Source of the DNA: an uncultured Porphyromonadaceae bacterium
GTDB lineage: Bacteria; Bacteroidota; Bacteroidia; Bacteroidales; Muribaculaceae
DNA length: 62,254 nt
Direction of reading: 5' to 3'
Assembly: GCA_947175215.1 (NCBI GenBank)
Contig: CAMWLR010000005.1
Coordinates: 1 to 62,254 of the forward strand
This document shows positions 18,187 to 27,597 of the stretch, one piece after another (the stretch's first letter is position 1; the number at the start of each line of letters is the position of its first letter). The notes beneath the pieces were generated by a model, which saw only the letters and a program-made list of their open reading frames with translations, ran no database searches and was not told the DNA's origin. A program made the position numbers and the translations under genes.

Positions 18187-21100
18187 ATGAAAAAGCTGTT
18201 TCTATTGATGACGACAGTGCTGATTATGGCCGTTTGCGCGATCGCGCAGACCAAGGTCGTGTCCGGTACGGTCGTTTATGCCGGTGATGACGAGCCTCTC
18301 CCCGGGGCGACCATCCTCCCGGTTGGCGGCGGTCAAGGTACATCTACTGACCTTGACGGTAAGTTCACTCTCACCGTCCCCGCCTCGGTAACCAAGCTTA
18401 AGGTTTCTTACGTAGGTATGATTGAGCAGACTGTCGCTGCCGGTCAGAACATCACCGTCAAGCTCGACAACTCTGAGAACAATCTCGATGAGGTCATGGT
18501 CGTCGCTTACGGTACTGCCAAAAAGAGTGCCTACACCGGTTCGGCATCTGTCGTGAAGGCAGAGCAGATCGAGTCTCGTCAGGTGACCAACGCCGTCAAT
18601 GCCCTCGCCGGTACAGTGGCAGGTGCACAGGTGCTCACCACCAACGGTCAGCCCGGTTCGTCACCCACGGTGTATATCCGTGGTGTCGGATCTCTAAACG
18701 CGAGCACCCAGCCTCTCTACGTTGTTGACGGTATGCCCTTTGACGGTGACATCGCTTCGCTCAACACCAACGACATTGAGTCGATGACCGTCCTCAAGGA
18801 CGCCGCCGCCGCCGCCCTTTACGGTGCCCGCGGTGCCAACGGTGTGATCCTGATCACCACCAAGTCAGGTAAAGAGGGTAACGCTGTCATCACAGTTGAT
18901 GCCAAGTGGGGATCTAACTCTCGCGAGACAACTCCCTATGATGTCATCAAGAGCCCGGCTCTCTATACCGAAATGGCTTATCAGGCTATCCGCAACGGTT
19001 ACTACTACCACCAGGGTCAGGATGCCTACACTTCTCATATGCTGGCTAACCAGGATATGTACAGCGCATTCGGTCAGGGTTATCAGATCTGGAACGTGCC
19101 TGCCGGCCAGCAGATGATCGGTCTCAGCGGCAAGCTCAACCCCGCCGCTACACTCGGTTACTCTAACGGCAAGAACTACTTCGTACCCGATGACTGGGCC
19201 AAGGAGACATTCCAGCACGGTCTGCGTCAGGAATATAACGTTACCGTATCAGGCGGTAGCGAGCGTTTCAAATTCTACGGCAGCTTTGGTTACCTCGGTG
19301 ACGAAGGTATCATCAAGGGCTCAAGCTACAACCGTATTTCATCACGTGTATCAGCTGACTATCAGGCCAAGAAGTGGCTGACCGTCGGCGGTTCGATGGC
19401 TTACAACCACGTTAAGTCAGGCTGGCCCTCGGGTCAGGATGACGGCGGTACAGCCGAGAACGCATTCGGTTTCTGCGATGCTGTCGCTCCCGTTTACCCC
19501 ATCTACGTCCGCAATGCTGACGGTTCGCTTATGCTCGACCCCCGCAACGGTGTGCCCGTATATGACTATGGTGACGGTAAGTATGCCACAGGTACCAACC
19601 GTATGTTTATGGCCGGTGGTAACGCAGCCAGCTCATTCATCTATGATACATCGACACTGCTGATGGATATTCTCAATACCAAATGGTATGCCACCATCAA
19701 CCCCATTGAGAATCTTAACATCACCGGTAGTGTAGGATACTTCCTCGATAACACCCGTCAGCACGTAATCAATAACCCCTGGTACGGCTCATCAGCAGCT
19801 CTGGGCGGTTTCGCCGAGCAGTACTTTTCACGTACACGCGGTCTCAACCTCCAGGCCCTCGCTTCTTATCGCCACACCCTGTTTGATGTTCATCACCTCG
19901 ACTACCTCCTCGGTTACGAGAGCTATGACCTCAACGCCGAGAGCCTCTACTCTTACGGTTACAACCTCTACAACCCCTATAACTGGGCTGTCAACAATAC
20001 TCTTAATGACTCTAAGCGTCAGACCCGCGGTAGCAACCCCACCAACTACACCACACGCGGTATCTTCGGCCGTATCAACTATGACTACGACTCACGTTAC
20101 TTTGCAAGTGTATCTTACCGTCGCGACGCTTCTTCACGTTTCGCTCCCGACCACCGCTGGGGTAACTTCTTCTCACTCTCAGCTGCCTGGGATATGTCTA
20201 AAGAGAAATTCATGGAGTCGTCAGCCTCATGGCTTGACCTGATGAAGTTCAAGTTCTCTTTCGGTCAGCAGGGTAACGATAACATCGGTAACTATTATGC
20301 TTATCTCGACCAGTACACCATCTCAGGTGAGACTGCTTGGCAAGACGGTGAACTCGCTTACAAAGGTAACCCCAACATCACCTGGGAGACCTCTAACGCC
20401 ATCAACGCCGGTGTTGACTTCAGCTTCCTTCAGGGTAAGGTATCAGGTACATTCGAGTACTTCCAGCGCCAGACTTCAAACATGCTCTACCGTCGTCCCG
20501 TAGCTCCCTCGCTCGGTTATGACACTTATCCCATGAACGTTGGTTCGATGCGTAACTACGGTCTCGAGCTCGAGGTCAACTACCGCCCGATCGCCAACCG
20601 TCACATCACTTGGGATATCAACGCTAACCTCACTTGGATACGCAACAAGATCATAAAACTTAACCCCGAGGTTAACGGTCAGATCATCCAGTCCACAACT
20701 ATTTGGAAAGAGGGTGAGTCACGCTACAACTACTACCTCGTTGAGTATGCCGGCGTTAACCCCGAGAACGGTGAGCCCCTCTACTGGACACGCGATCCCA
20801 TCCTCAATGAGGCAGGTGAGGTTACAGGCGAGTACGGCCCCGAGTATAAGACCAACAACTACGACCACGCTTACACCAACAACCGTAAGGCTACCGGTAA
20901 CAACCTTCCCCCCGTATACGGTGGTTTCGGTACTACCATCAAGTTCTACGGCTTTGACTTCGGTATCCAGTTCAGCTATCAGATCGGCGGTCGCACGATG
21001 GATAACCAGTATGGTCGTCTGATGCACCAGGGTGCAACTACCGACCTCGGTACAAACTTCCACACCGACATGCTCCGCGCCTGGACACCCGAGAACACCA

Positions 21101-21405
21101 ATACTGATATTCCCAAGCTCGACTCACAGGCACCTTACAGCCTCGGTGATCAGCAGACAACCTTCAAGCTCATCAGCTCAAACTACCTGTCACTCAACAA
21201 CATCACCATCGGTTACACCCTCCCCGCCAAATGGACAACCAAGATCGGCATCGAGTCAGTTCGTATCTATGGTGTTGCAGACAACGTAGCCCTCTGGACA
21301 AAGCGTAAAGGTCTCGATCCCCGTATGACACTTACCATGACCGGCGACTATGGTACATACTCAGTTGTACGCACCATCTCAGGCGGTATCAAGGTTGTAT
21401 TCTAA
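18187..21405 (+). CDS. SusC/RagA family TonB-linked outer membrane receptor
   Basis: CarboxypepD_reg-like N-terminus, NNLDEVMVVAYGTAKKSAYTGS TonB box/plug, LYGARGANGVILITTKSG, beta-barrel. Confidence 0.97.
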   Translation: MKKLFLLMTTVLIMAVCAIAQTKVVSGTVVYAGDDEPLPGATILPVGGGQGTSTDLDGKFTLTVPASVTKLKVSYVGMIEQTVAAGQNITVKLDNSENNLDEVMVVAYGTAKKSAYTGSASVVKAEQIESRQVTNAVNALAGTVAGAQVLTTNGQPGSSPTVYIRGVGSLNASTQPLYVVDGMPFDGDIASLNTNDIESMTVLKDAAAAALYGARGANGVILITTKSGKEGNAVITVDAKWGSNSRETTPYDVIKSPALYTEMAYQAIRNGYYYHQGQDAYTSHMLANQDMYSAFGQGYQIWNVPAGQQMIGLSGKLNPAATLGYSNGKNYFVPDDWAKETFQHGLRQEYNVTVSGGSERFKFYGSFGYLGDEGIIKGSSYNRISSRVSADYQAKKWLTVGGSMAYNHVKSGWPSGQDDGGTAENAFGFCDAVAPVYPIYVRNADGSLMLDPRNGVPVYDYGDGKYATGTNRMFMAGGNAASSFIYDTSTLLMDILNTKWYATINPIENLNITGSVGYFLDNTRQHVINNPWYGSSAALGGFAEQYFSRTRGLNLQALASYRHTLFDVHHLDYLLGYESYDLNAESLYSYGYNLYNPYNWAVNNTLNDSKRQTRGSNPTNYTTRGIFGRINYDYDSRYFASVSYRRDASSRFAPDHRWGNFFSLSAAWDMSKEKFMESSASWLDLMKFKFSFGQQGNDNIGNYYAYLDQYTISGETAWQDGELAYKGNPNITWETSNAINAGVDFSFLQGKVSGTFEYFQRQTSNMLYRRPVAPSLGYDTYPMNVGSMRNYGLELEVNYRPIANRHITWDINANLTWIRNKIIKLNPEVNGQIIQSTTIWKEGESRYNYYLVEYAGVNPENGEPLYWTRDPILNEAGEVTGEYGPEYKTNNYDHAYTNNRKATGNNLPPVYGGFGTTIKFYGFDFGIQFSYQIGGRTMDNQYGRLMHQGATTDLGTNFHTDMLRAWTPENTNTDIPKLDSQAPYSLGDQQTTFKLISSNYLSLNNITIGYTLPAKWTTKIGIESVRIYGVADNVALWTKRKGLDPRMTLTMTGDYGTYSVVRTISGGIKVVF

Positions 21406-21432
21406 TCTTAACGTTAAATCCGACTCATCAAT

Positions 21433-23073
21433 ATGAAAACTATAAAATCACTTCTTGCAGTCGCTGTCGCCGGTGTAGCTCTCTCGGCGTGTAACGACCT
21501 CGATCAGGCGCCCCTGTCGAGCACAGTGACCATTGATCAGAAGAAGGAGATTATCAAACAGAACCCCGAGATGATGTCAGCGTCGGTCAATGCTCTCCCC
21601 GGCATGACCTCTTCACGCTTCGCCATCTGGGGCGGTGATCCCCGTCAGGATGCCGACTTCGGCGTGCCCTCGATTTTCATGATCCTCGACCACCGTGGCC
21701 AGGATATGCCCTCAGCCCTCAACGGCTATCAGTGGTATACCGCCGCTCTCGAGATGAGCGACTTCGGTGCCAGCTATTATGATAACCTCATTATCTGGAA
21801 TACCTATTATAAACTGATCAACTCTTGTAACTCGGTTTGCTCGCTCGTAGACCCCGATACCGAGGATGGCGTGATGCAGTATTACCGCGCCCAGGCAGTC
21901 GGTTATCGTGCCTATTCTTACCTCATGCTGGCTCAGCTCTATCAGTTTACTTATGCCAAGAATCCCGAGGCTCTCACAGTGCCCGTCATCACCGATCTCA
22001 ACCTTGACCAGGCTGCTGCCGAGGGTATGCCACGTGCTACCGGTGTTGAGATCTTCGCTCAGATCATGAGCGACCTCAACGAGGCTATGGCTCTTCTTGA
22101 CCAGGCTGAGGCCAAAGGTTATACCCGTAACAACCGTGCATCGGGTAACCTCGTCAAGACCTTTATGAACCAGACAGTCATCTATGGCCTGCGTGCACGC
22201 GCCAACCTGCTGATGCAGAACTATCCCGCCGCTGCCGCTGATGCCAAGGCCGCCATCGACCGCGCCGCCAACGAGGGTCTTACCCCTTATTCTATGGAAG
22301 AGGTTTCAGCCCCCGGTATCATCAACATCGCTGACCACTCATGGGTATGGGGTTTCTACACCGACCCGGGTTCGATGCTCACCGGCCTTATCTGCTGGGG
22401 CGGACAGATGATGCCCTGGCACGCTACCGCCTGCTATCCCGGCGCCGGTTGCTACCGTTGTATCAACAAGAAGCTCTATGAGTCAATCCCCGCCAACGAT
22501 GTCCGCAAGAACTGGTGGTTTAACGGCACCTCTGCCCCCAAGACCCTCCCCAGCAACTACAGTGAATATCTCGGCAACCCCTCGGCTTACGGTCTCGCCG
22601 ACTACTCACCCTACATGCAGGTTAAATTTGGTGCATACGATGACAACCCCGGTGCAACTATCAATGCAGAGGACGTCCCCTACATGCGCGTCGAGGAGCT
22701 TTACCTGATGTATGCCGAGGCTACCGGTATGCAGAACCCCACAGCCGGCGGTCAGATCCTGACCGACTTCGTGTCAGCTTACCGTCAGCCCGGTTATGTC
22801 TGCAACGCTCAGTCTCAGGAGATCTTTATGGAAGAGCTCTGGAAACAGCGCCGTATCGAGCTTTGGGGCGAAGGTTTCAGCTACCTCGACATGATGCGAT
22901 TCCAGAAGGGTATCGACCGTCGTGGCGGTGGCTATGATCCCACCCTCGTTTACGTCGTCGCTCCCGATGATCCCGTTCTCATCTATGAGATCAACTACAA
23001 AGAGGCTGCTGCCAACCCGCTCATCGGTCCGACCAGCAACAACGCTTCTGTGCCTAACGCCGTTAAGGAATAA
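21433..23073 (+). CDS. SusD/RagB family lipoprotein
   Basis: Lipobox LSACND; TPR-like SusD architecture; AEATGMQNPTAGGQ and ELWKQRRIELWGEGFSYLDMMRFQKG. Confidence 0.95.
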   Translation: MKTIKSLLAVAVAGVALSACNDLDQAPLSSTVTIDQKKEIIKQNPEMMSASVNALPGMTSSRFAIWGGDPRQDADFGVPSIFMILDHRGQDMPSALNGYQWYTAALEMSDFGASYYDNLIIWNTYYKLINSCNSVCSLVDPDTEDGVMQYYRAQAVGYRAYSYLMLAQLYQFTYAKNPEALTVPVITDLNLDQAAAEGMPRATGVEIFAQIMSDLNEAMALLDQAEAKGYTRNNRASGNLVKTFMNQTVIYGLRARANLLMQNYPAAAADAKAAIDRAANEGLTPYSMEEVSAPGIINIADHSWVWGFYTDPGSMLTGLICWGGQMMPWHATACYPGAGCYRCINKKLYESIPANDVRKNWWFNGTSAPKTLPSNYSEYLGNPSAYGLADYSPYMQVKFGAYDDNPGATINAEDVPYMRVEELYLMYAEATGMQNPTAGGQILTDFVSAYRQPGYVCNAQSQEIFMEELWKQRRIELWGEGFSYLDMMRFQKGIDRRGGGYDPTLVYVVAPDDPVLIYEINYKEAAANPLIGPTSNNASVPNAVKE

Positions 23074-23127
23074 CGCACGCTGTCTCACAAATCAATTCAG
23101 AATATCTCTTTTTGAAAATCAAAAGAT

Positions 23128-24783
23128 ATGAAATTCAATAAATTAACCGTAGGTCTCGGTCTCTGCGCCCTGATGTTCACCGCCTGTGACAAGGCTGTGG
23201 ATCAGGACTACACCCCCGCACCGGCCGTAGTGACCCCTCCGGCTTACTTCTCGCTGGACTATGACGGCAGCGTCATTATCGACGAGGGTCAGACATCGTT
23301 TGATGTCCCTGTATATCGTGCCACAACCGCAGGCTCATTTGTCACCACCGTCAACTGTACGGTCAACGGTAGCATCTTCTCATACGTTGATGCAGAGGGT
23401 AAGGATGTCCCCTTCACTGTCGACGGCAGTGCGTCCTCAGCCGAGATTCCCGTTACATTCAAGGATGGCGAGGGTATGGCTATGATGACCATCACATATC
23501 CCTGGTCGGATATGGAGGCAGCCGCAGGTACATACTTCGACTTTAAGTTCTCTGTCGCCGGTGAGGATACCGAGTATTTCGCGACTTCGGCTGACTACAC
23601 CGCCCTCTTCATCCCCTGGACACCCATGACAGGTCCTAACGGCCAGACTACAGCTACCTGGAAGGATGACGCCCTCTATTCAGGCTTCAGCGTGACAGGT
23701 GCAGATCCCGTATGGGAGGTTGACATTCAGGGTAACGCCCTCAATCCCGGTCTCTACCGTATCCTCAACCCCTATGAGGGTGCTCCCCAGAACTCGAGCG
23801 GCGATGACTTCAGATATCACGGTGTGGGTGACAACTGGATGTATATCAATGCCACCGATCCCGACAACGTCTATCTCTCTGACAAGCTCGGCGACCCCGT
23901 GGCTAACTACGACACCTATTACACCCTTAGCTCTTCTTACAGCGATATATCGCTCTTTGACCGTGTATCAGGCTCGATGCTTAACGAGCAACTTTCGGCA
24001 AACTATCCCAACGCCGGTTACGGCCTCGGCAAGCGTTACATGTTCAAGGCAGGTGGTGAAGAGTATGTTGATTACATCATCTTCGAGGCAGAGCACTTCT
24101 ATGTCTACACTGATGGTTATACTATCGGCAGCGACGGCCCCGTACAGATCATCTTCCCCGGCGGTTCGGGTAAGAAGGAATGGCAGGATCTCGGTATGTG
24201 TGACTACTACGACTCAATGCTCTCAGGTGCACTCGGCATGAGCCCCGTAACCTACCCCGTGCCCGTACAGGAGAACCTCAATACTCCGGGCGTATACCGC
24301 ATGATCGATCCCTACACCAACTATTGGGTTGAACCCCTCCCCACCGATGAGTCATACTACATCGTTATTGATGCCCAGGATCCCGACTACGTACTCGTTA
24401 CGGCTGCCGATACCGGTAACTACGTTGAGGAGTTAGGCGACTACTATGAGGTTTACATGACCAACGCCGCTTACTACTTCACTAAGATCGTGACCGGATC
24501 GGGTGCCCTGACTAAAGCACAGGTTATTGCCAAGGGCCTCAACGATAAGATGAGCGGCAACGAGATTAACCTCGCGCACGCTATGGGTCTCTATATCGAT
24601 GAGGAAGGTTATATTGCCGGCGGATTTGATTGTGCTGCCGAAGGCACTGCCGGATGTAAGCTCACACTTACCCCGTCATCTAACGCGCCTGCCAACTACG
24701 TTACCCCCAACGGCCCCAACGGCAAGAAGGTCAACACCGGTAACGCCAAGGCCATCGCTCTCTTTAAACTCCGTCACAAATAA
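23128..24783 (+). CDS. SusCD-associated surface lipoprotein (SusE-position), Calx-beta-like N-terminus
   Basis: Lipobox LMFTACDK; directly downstream of SusD; beta-rich. Confidence 0.7.
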   Translation: MKFNKLTVGLGLCALMFTACDKAVDQDYTPAPAVVTPPAYFSLDYDGSVIIDEGQTSFDVPVYRATTAGSFVTTVNCTVNGSIFSYVDAEGKDVPFTVDGSASSAEIPVTFKDGEGMAMMTITYPWSDMEAAAGTYFDFKFSVAGEDTEYFATSADYTALFIPWTPMTGPNGQTTATWKDDALYSGFSVTGADPVWEVDIQGNALNPGLYRILNPYEGAPQNSSGDDFRYHGVGDNWMYINATDPDNVYLSDKLGDPVANYDTYYTLSSSYSDISLFDRVSGSMLNEQLSANYPNAGYGLGKRYMFKAGGEEYVDYIIFEAEHFYVYTDGYTIGSDGPVQIIFPGGSGKKEWQDLGMCDYYDSMLSGALGMSPVTYPVPVQENLNTPGVYRMIDPYTNYWVEPLPTDESYYIVIDAQDPDYVLVTAADTGNYVEELGDYYEVYMTNAAYYFTKIVTGSGALTKAQVIAKGLNDKMSGNEINLAHAMGLYIDEEGYIAGGFDCAAEGTAGCKLTLTPSSNAPANYVTPNGPNGKKVNTGNAKAIALFKLRHK

Positions 24784-24826
24784 TCCCGGATTGACGATCA
24801 TCCGATCTGAGATTATCAGATAACTC

Positions 24827-24861
24827 AAGGCGGTCAGCTGACTCAGTCAGTTGACCGCCTT
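24827..24861 (+). terminator. Intrinsic terminator of the SusCD operon
   Basis: AAGGCGGTCAGCTGACTCAGTCAGTTGACCGCCTT. Confidence 0.8.
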
Positions 24862-24868
24862 TACATTG

Positions 24869-24904
24869 AGAGCGTGTCTAAATTTTGAAATTTAGACACG
24901 CTCT
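24869..24904 (+). terminator. Second tandem intrinsic terminator
   Basis: AGAGCGTGTCTAAATTT-TG-AAATTTAGACACGCTCT. Confidence 0.75.
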
Positions 24905-24958
24905 TATCAAAAAATATTGAGGTAGCATAAAAAATTTTGCCAAGTCATAAAAAGTTAG

Positions 24959-24966
24959 TAATTTTG
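24959..24966 (+). promoter_or_regulatory. -7 box of tRNA-Thr
   Basis: TAATTTTG with upstream TTTTG about 20 nt away. Confidence 0.5.
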
Positions 24967-25010
24967 CAATGTTAAAGGGACGCTCCAAAAGTCGCCCGAT
25001 TGATAATTTT

Positions 25011-25083
25011 GCCGCAATAGCTCAGTTGGTAGAGCATTTCATTCGTAATGAAAGGGTCGTGGGTTCGAGTCCCATTCGCGGCT
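25011..25083 (+). tRNA. tRNA-Thr(CGU)
   Basis: GCCGCAATAGCTCAGTTGGTAGAGCATTTCATTCGTAATGAAAGGGTCGTGGGTTCGAGTCCCATTCGCGGCT; anticodon stem TTTCA/TGAAA, loop TTCGTAA. Confidence 0.95.
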
Positions 25084-25094
25084 CAAATATAAAT

Positions 25095-25136
25095 GCTTAG
25101 CTTCATATTTAATTAGCTTAGCTTCATATTTAATTA
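25095..25136. repeat. Perfect 2 x 21-bp tandem repeat just downstream of tRNA-Thr
   Basis: GCTTAGCTTCATATTTAATTA twice. Confidence 0.9.
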
Positions 25137-25416
25137 GAAAGTGTGTTTTTTTACATCCCTTGTCTTACCTTTAACGCAATTTCGATACGCATAAGATAGA
25201 GAGGTTTCGCAGCTATTTCAATTAACAAAGATTGGAATCTGGCTGCATTCACCGTTTAACCCTTGACCCTTAACCGCTGCAACGGTTGAGGGTTCGTGTT
25301 AAATGTACCCTTCTAAGGGTTGGTATTATTTAACAGTGAAGTTAACGCTGATTTTAACAATAATTAATAGAGTATGTGTAATGACATAAGGGGTTAAAAC
25401 GTTACCTTTGTAGGTT

Positions 25417-25452
25417 GATAAGTATGCCCCTCTTATTAGGGGTAGGCTTATC
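25417..25452 (+). promoter_or_regulatory. Hairpin in the rpoD 5' leader, downstream of -7 TACCTTTG (25403-25410)
   Basis: GATAAG..GCCCCT..AGGGGT..CTTATC. Confidence 0.45.
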
Positions 25453-25504
25453 ATGTATGGTGCGACAGCGCAACAGGGCGTTGTCATGACTGTTAGTATA
25501 GAGC

Positions 25505-26365
25505 ATGAGACAATTAAAAATATCAAAATCGATCACCAATCGTGAGAGCGCGTCACTCGACAAGTATCTCCAGGAGATTGGACGTGAAGACCTTATCACA
25601 GTAGAACAGGAAGTAGAGCTGGCCCAGCGCATCCGCGAGGGTGACCAAGCTGCCCTTGAGAAACTCACCCGTGCCAACCTGCGCTTTGTGGTCTCAGTTG
25701 CCAAGCAGTATCAAAATCAGGGTCTCAGTCTCCCCGATCTTATCAATGAGGGGAATCTGGGTCTTATAAAGGCTGCGCAGAAGTTTGACGAGACCCGTGG
25801 ATTTAAGTTTATTTCATACGCCGTGTGGTGGATCCGCCAGTCGATCCTGCAGGCATTGGCCGAGCAGAGCCGTATCGTGCGTCTGCCGCTCAACCAGGTC
25901 GGTTCGCTCAACAAGATCTCTAAGGCTCTCTCTAAGTTTGAGCAGGAGAATGAGCGTCGCCCGTCGGCTGAGGAGTTGGCCGAGACTCTCGATGTACCTG
26001 TCGACAAGGTTGCCGATACTCTCAAGGTGTCGGGCCGTCATATATCAGTCGATGCGCCCTTTGTCGAGGGAGAGGATAACTCGCTGCTCGATGTGTTGAC
26101 CAATGATGACAGCCCTATGGCAGATGCCTCGCTTAATCAGGAGTCACTGTCTAAAGAGGTTGACCGCGCGCTGCGTCAGCTGCATGAGCGTGAGCGCGAG
26201 ATTCTCAAGATGTTCTTTGGCATCGGATGTCAGGAGATGACCCTCGAGGAGATCGGCGCCAAGTTTGATCTTACCCGCGAGCGTGTGCGCCAGATCAAAG
26301 AGAAGGCCATCCGCCGTCTTAAAGGCCAGAAATCACGTCTGCTCAAGACTTATTTAGGTCAGTAA
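25505..26365 (+). CDS. rpoD: Primary RNA polymerase sigma factor (Bacteroidetes sigma-ABfr type, RpoD/SigA)
   Basis: [47 protein letters not shown]...; region 2 and 4 motifs. Confidence 0.95.
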   Translation: MRQLKISKSITNRESASLDKYLQEIGREDLITVEQEVELAQRIREGDQAALEKLTRANLRFVVSVAKQYQNQGLSLPDLINEGNLGLIKAAQKFDETRGFKFISYAVWWIRQSILQALAEQSRIVRLPLNQVGSLNKISKALSKFEQENERRPSAEELAETLDVPVDKVADTLKVSGRHISVDAPFVEGEDNSLLDVLTNDDSPMADASLNQESLSKEVDRALRQLHEREREILKMFFGIGCQEMTLEEIGAKFDLTRERVRQIKEKAIRRLKGQKSRLLKTYLGQ

Positions 26366-26378
26366 TCAGACCCGTAGA

Positions 26379-26430
26379 TAAAACAACAATCGGCTGCCTC
26401 ACTTAATGGGGGTAGCCGATTGTTGTTTTA
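26379..26430. terminator. Bidirectional intrinsic terminator
   Basis: TAAAACAACAATCGGCTGCC...GGTAGCCGATTGTTGTTTTA. Confidence 0.85.
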
Positions 26431-26473
26431 AGTCGGGATAAGTTTTAAGCAGATTATTGCGCAGAGACTGTTT

Positions 26474-27310
26474 TTATCGTCTGAGCAGGTCAAGCAGCGA
26501 GCCGATAGGGTTTGCTGATGATGCTGCCGAGTCTGTTGTCTCTTTAGCTGCAGAGCCGGCCGAAGATGCACCGGCCGAAGATGCGCCGCTTGTGCCGTAG
26601 CCTGATGTCGTGCCGGCAGCGGGTGCTACATCAGCTGTCTTTGTAAGCGAGAAACCGCAGTTGAGACCTTCGTAGCTGTTGAGGAAACTTGCAGCTGCCT
26701 GCAGGGTCTGCTGGCCGGTGAGTTTTGATACAGTGTTGATCAGCGAGAGCAGTTTGGTGGCATCAAAGGTGATGATCAGGCCGCCGGGAGTCTTCTGCAC
26801 GTCGGCGTTGAGTTTGCCGAACTTAATCTTGCCGAGGGCTTTGAAATTGAATATGAAGGTATTTGACGATGACTGGGTTGAGTCGCGTTCAAATGTTCCC
26901 GAGAGTTTCACCTTGCCCAGTGTAAACTCAAAGTTCTTCTCGGGGGTGAGGGTCACAACGAGTTTTTTCATGCCGGCTTTTTCGTAGTAGGGGGCGAGCT
27001 TGTTGACGATCGGGGCTGCGATGGCCGCGCCGCCGGCCTGTTGCAGCAGGTTGTCGCTCTCAAAGGTTATGGCCGGCTCTTTGTAGGCATACACGCCGGC
27101 GAGATCGGCCTCTGTGAGTTGGCCGTTACCGAGCAGTCCCGAGATCAGGCCGCCCAAAGCGCCACCCAGAGCGCTTGTGCCCTGACCGCTGTCTGATGAC
27201 GCGCCGCCTCCGGCCAGCGAGCCGAGCAGATCGCGGATATCGGTAGATGCCTTTACCGCAGGTGCGGTGGCCACAAACAAAGCAACTAATGCTAATAAAA
27301 TCTTTTTCAT
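26474..27310 (-). CDS. DUF4923-like protein, secreted
   Basis: Signal peptide MKKILLALVALFVATAPAVKA; LLGNGQLTEADLAGVYAYKEPAITFESDNLLQQAGGAAIAAPIVNKLAPYYEKAGMKKL...; contains a small GASSA coding repeat. Confidence 0.75.
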   Translation of the reverse strand: MKKILLALVALFVATAPAVKASTDIRDLLGSLAGGGASSDSGQGTSALGGALGGLISGLLGNGQLTEADLAGVYAYKEPAITFESDNLLQQAGGAAIAAPIVNKLAPYYEKAGMKKLVVTLTPEKNFEFTLGKVKLSGTFERDSTQSSSNTFIFNFKALGKIKFGKLNADVQKTPGGLIITFDATKLLSLINTVSKLTGQQTLQAAASFLNSYEGLNCGFSLTKTADVAPAAGTTSGYGTSGASSAGASSAGSAAKETTDSAASSANPIGSLLDLLRR

Positions 27311-27505
27311 CCGGTTTTTATAGTAAATGGTAATGAACTTATAACAAACATTGGGGGTGATTTGGTTGGTTATCACTCAAACGTGTGTGTTATTTCCGGC
27401 AAAATTAGTGATTATTTTTACAATCAGAGAGCCGGGAAGAGGTTGTATGTCGATTAAAGGTTGTTAAAAAATTTAACAGGGTGTTATTTTTTCTTTACAT
27501 CAAAA

Positions 27506-27550
27506 AAGCGTAACTTTACGCCGGATTTTATAAAGCGTTACTATACGCCG
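27506..27550 (+). promoter_or_regulatory. Two copies of an 18-nt operator-like element at the promoter of the OM operon
   Basis: AAGCGTAACTTTACGCCG (27506-27523) and AAGCGTTACTATACGCCG (27533-27550); first copy contains perfect inverted repeat GCGTAA-CT-TTACGC overlapping -7-like TAACTTTA. Confidence 0.55.
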
Positions 27551-27597
27551 AGTTTATTGTGTATGCCGACACACAACGTTGAACGAAAGTCGCATCA

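Noticed and set aside
23699-24241. 180-aa ORF in an alternative frame of the SusE-position lipoprotein
   Set aside because: Ser/Thr/Pro/Arg-rich out-of-frame translation of a confident CDS.
24784-24826. GAT-spaced pattern (GATTGAC GATCATCC GATCTGA GATTATCA GATAACTCA) in the SusCD operon 3'UTR
   Set aside because: Spacing alternates 7/8 nt and only GAT recurs; too weak to call a relative of the 15235-15315 nonamer array.
26556-26585. 15-nt tandem repeat CCGGCCGAAGATGCA-like
   Set aside because: Lies inside the DUF4923-like CDS and encodes a short GASSA linker repeat; ordinary low-complexity coding repeat.
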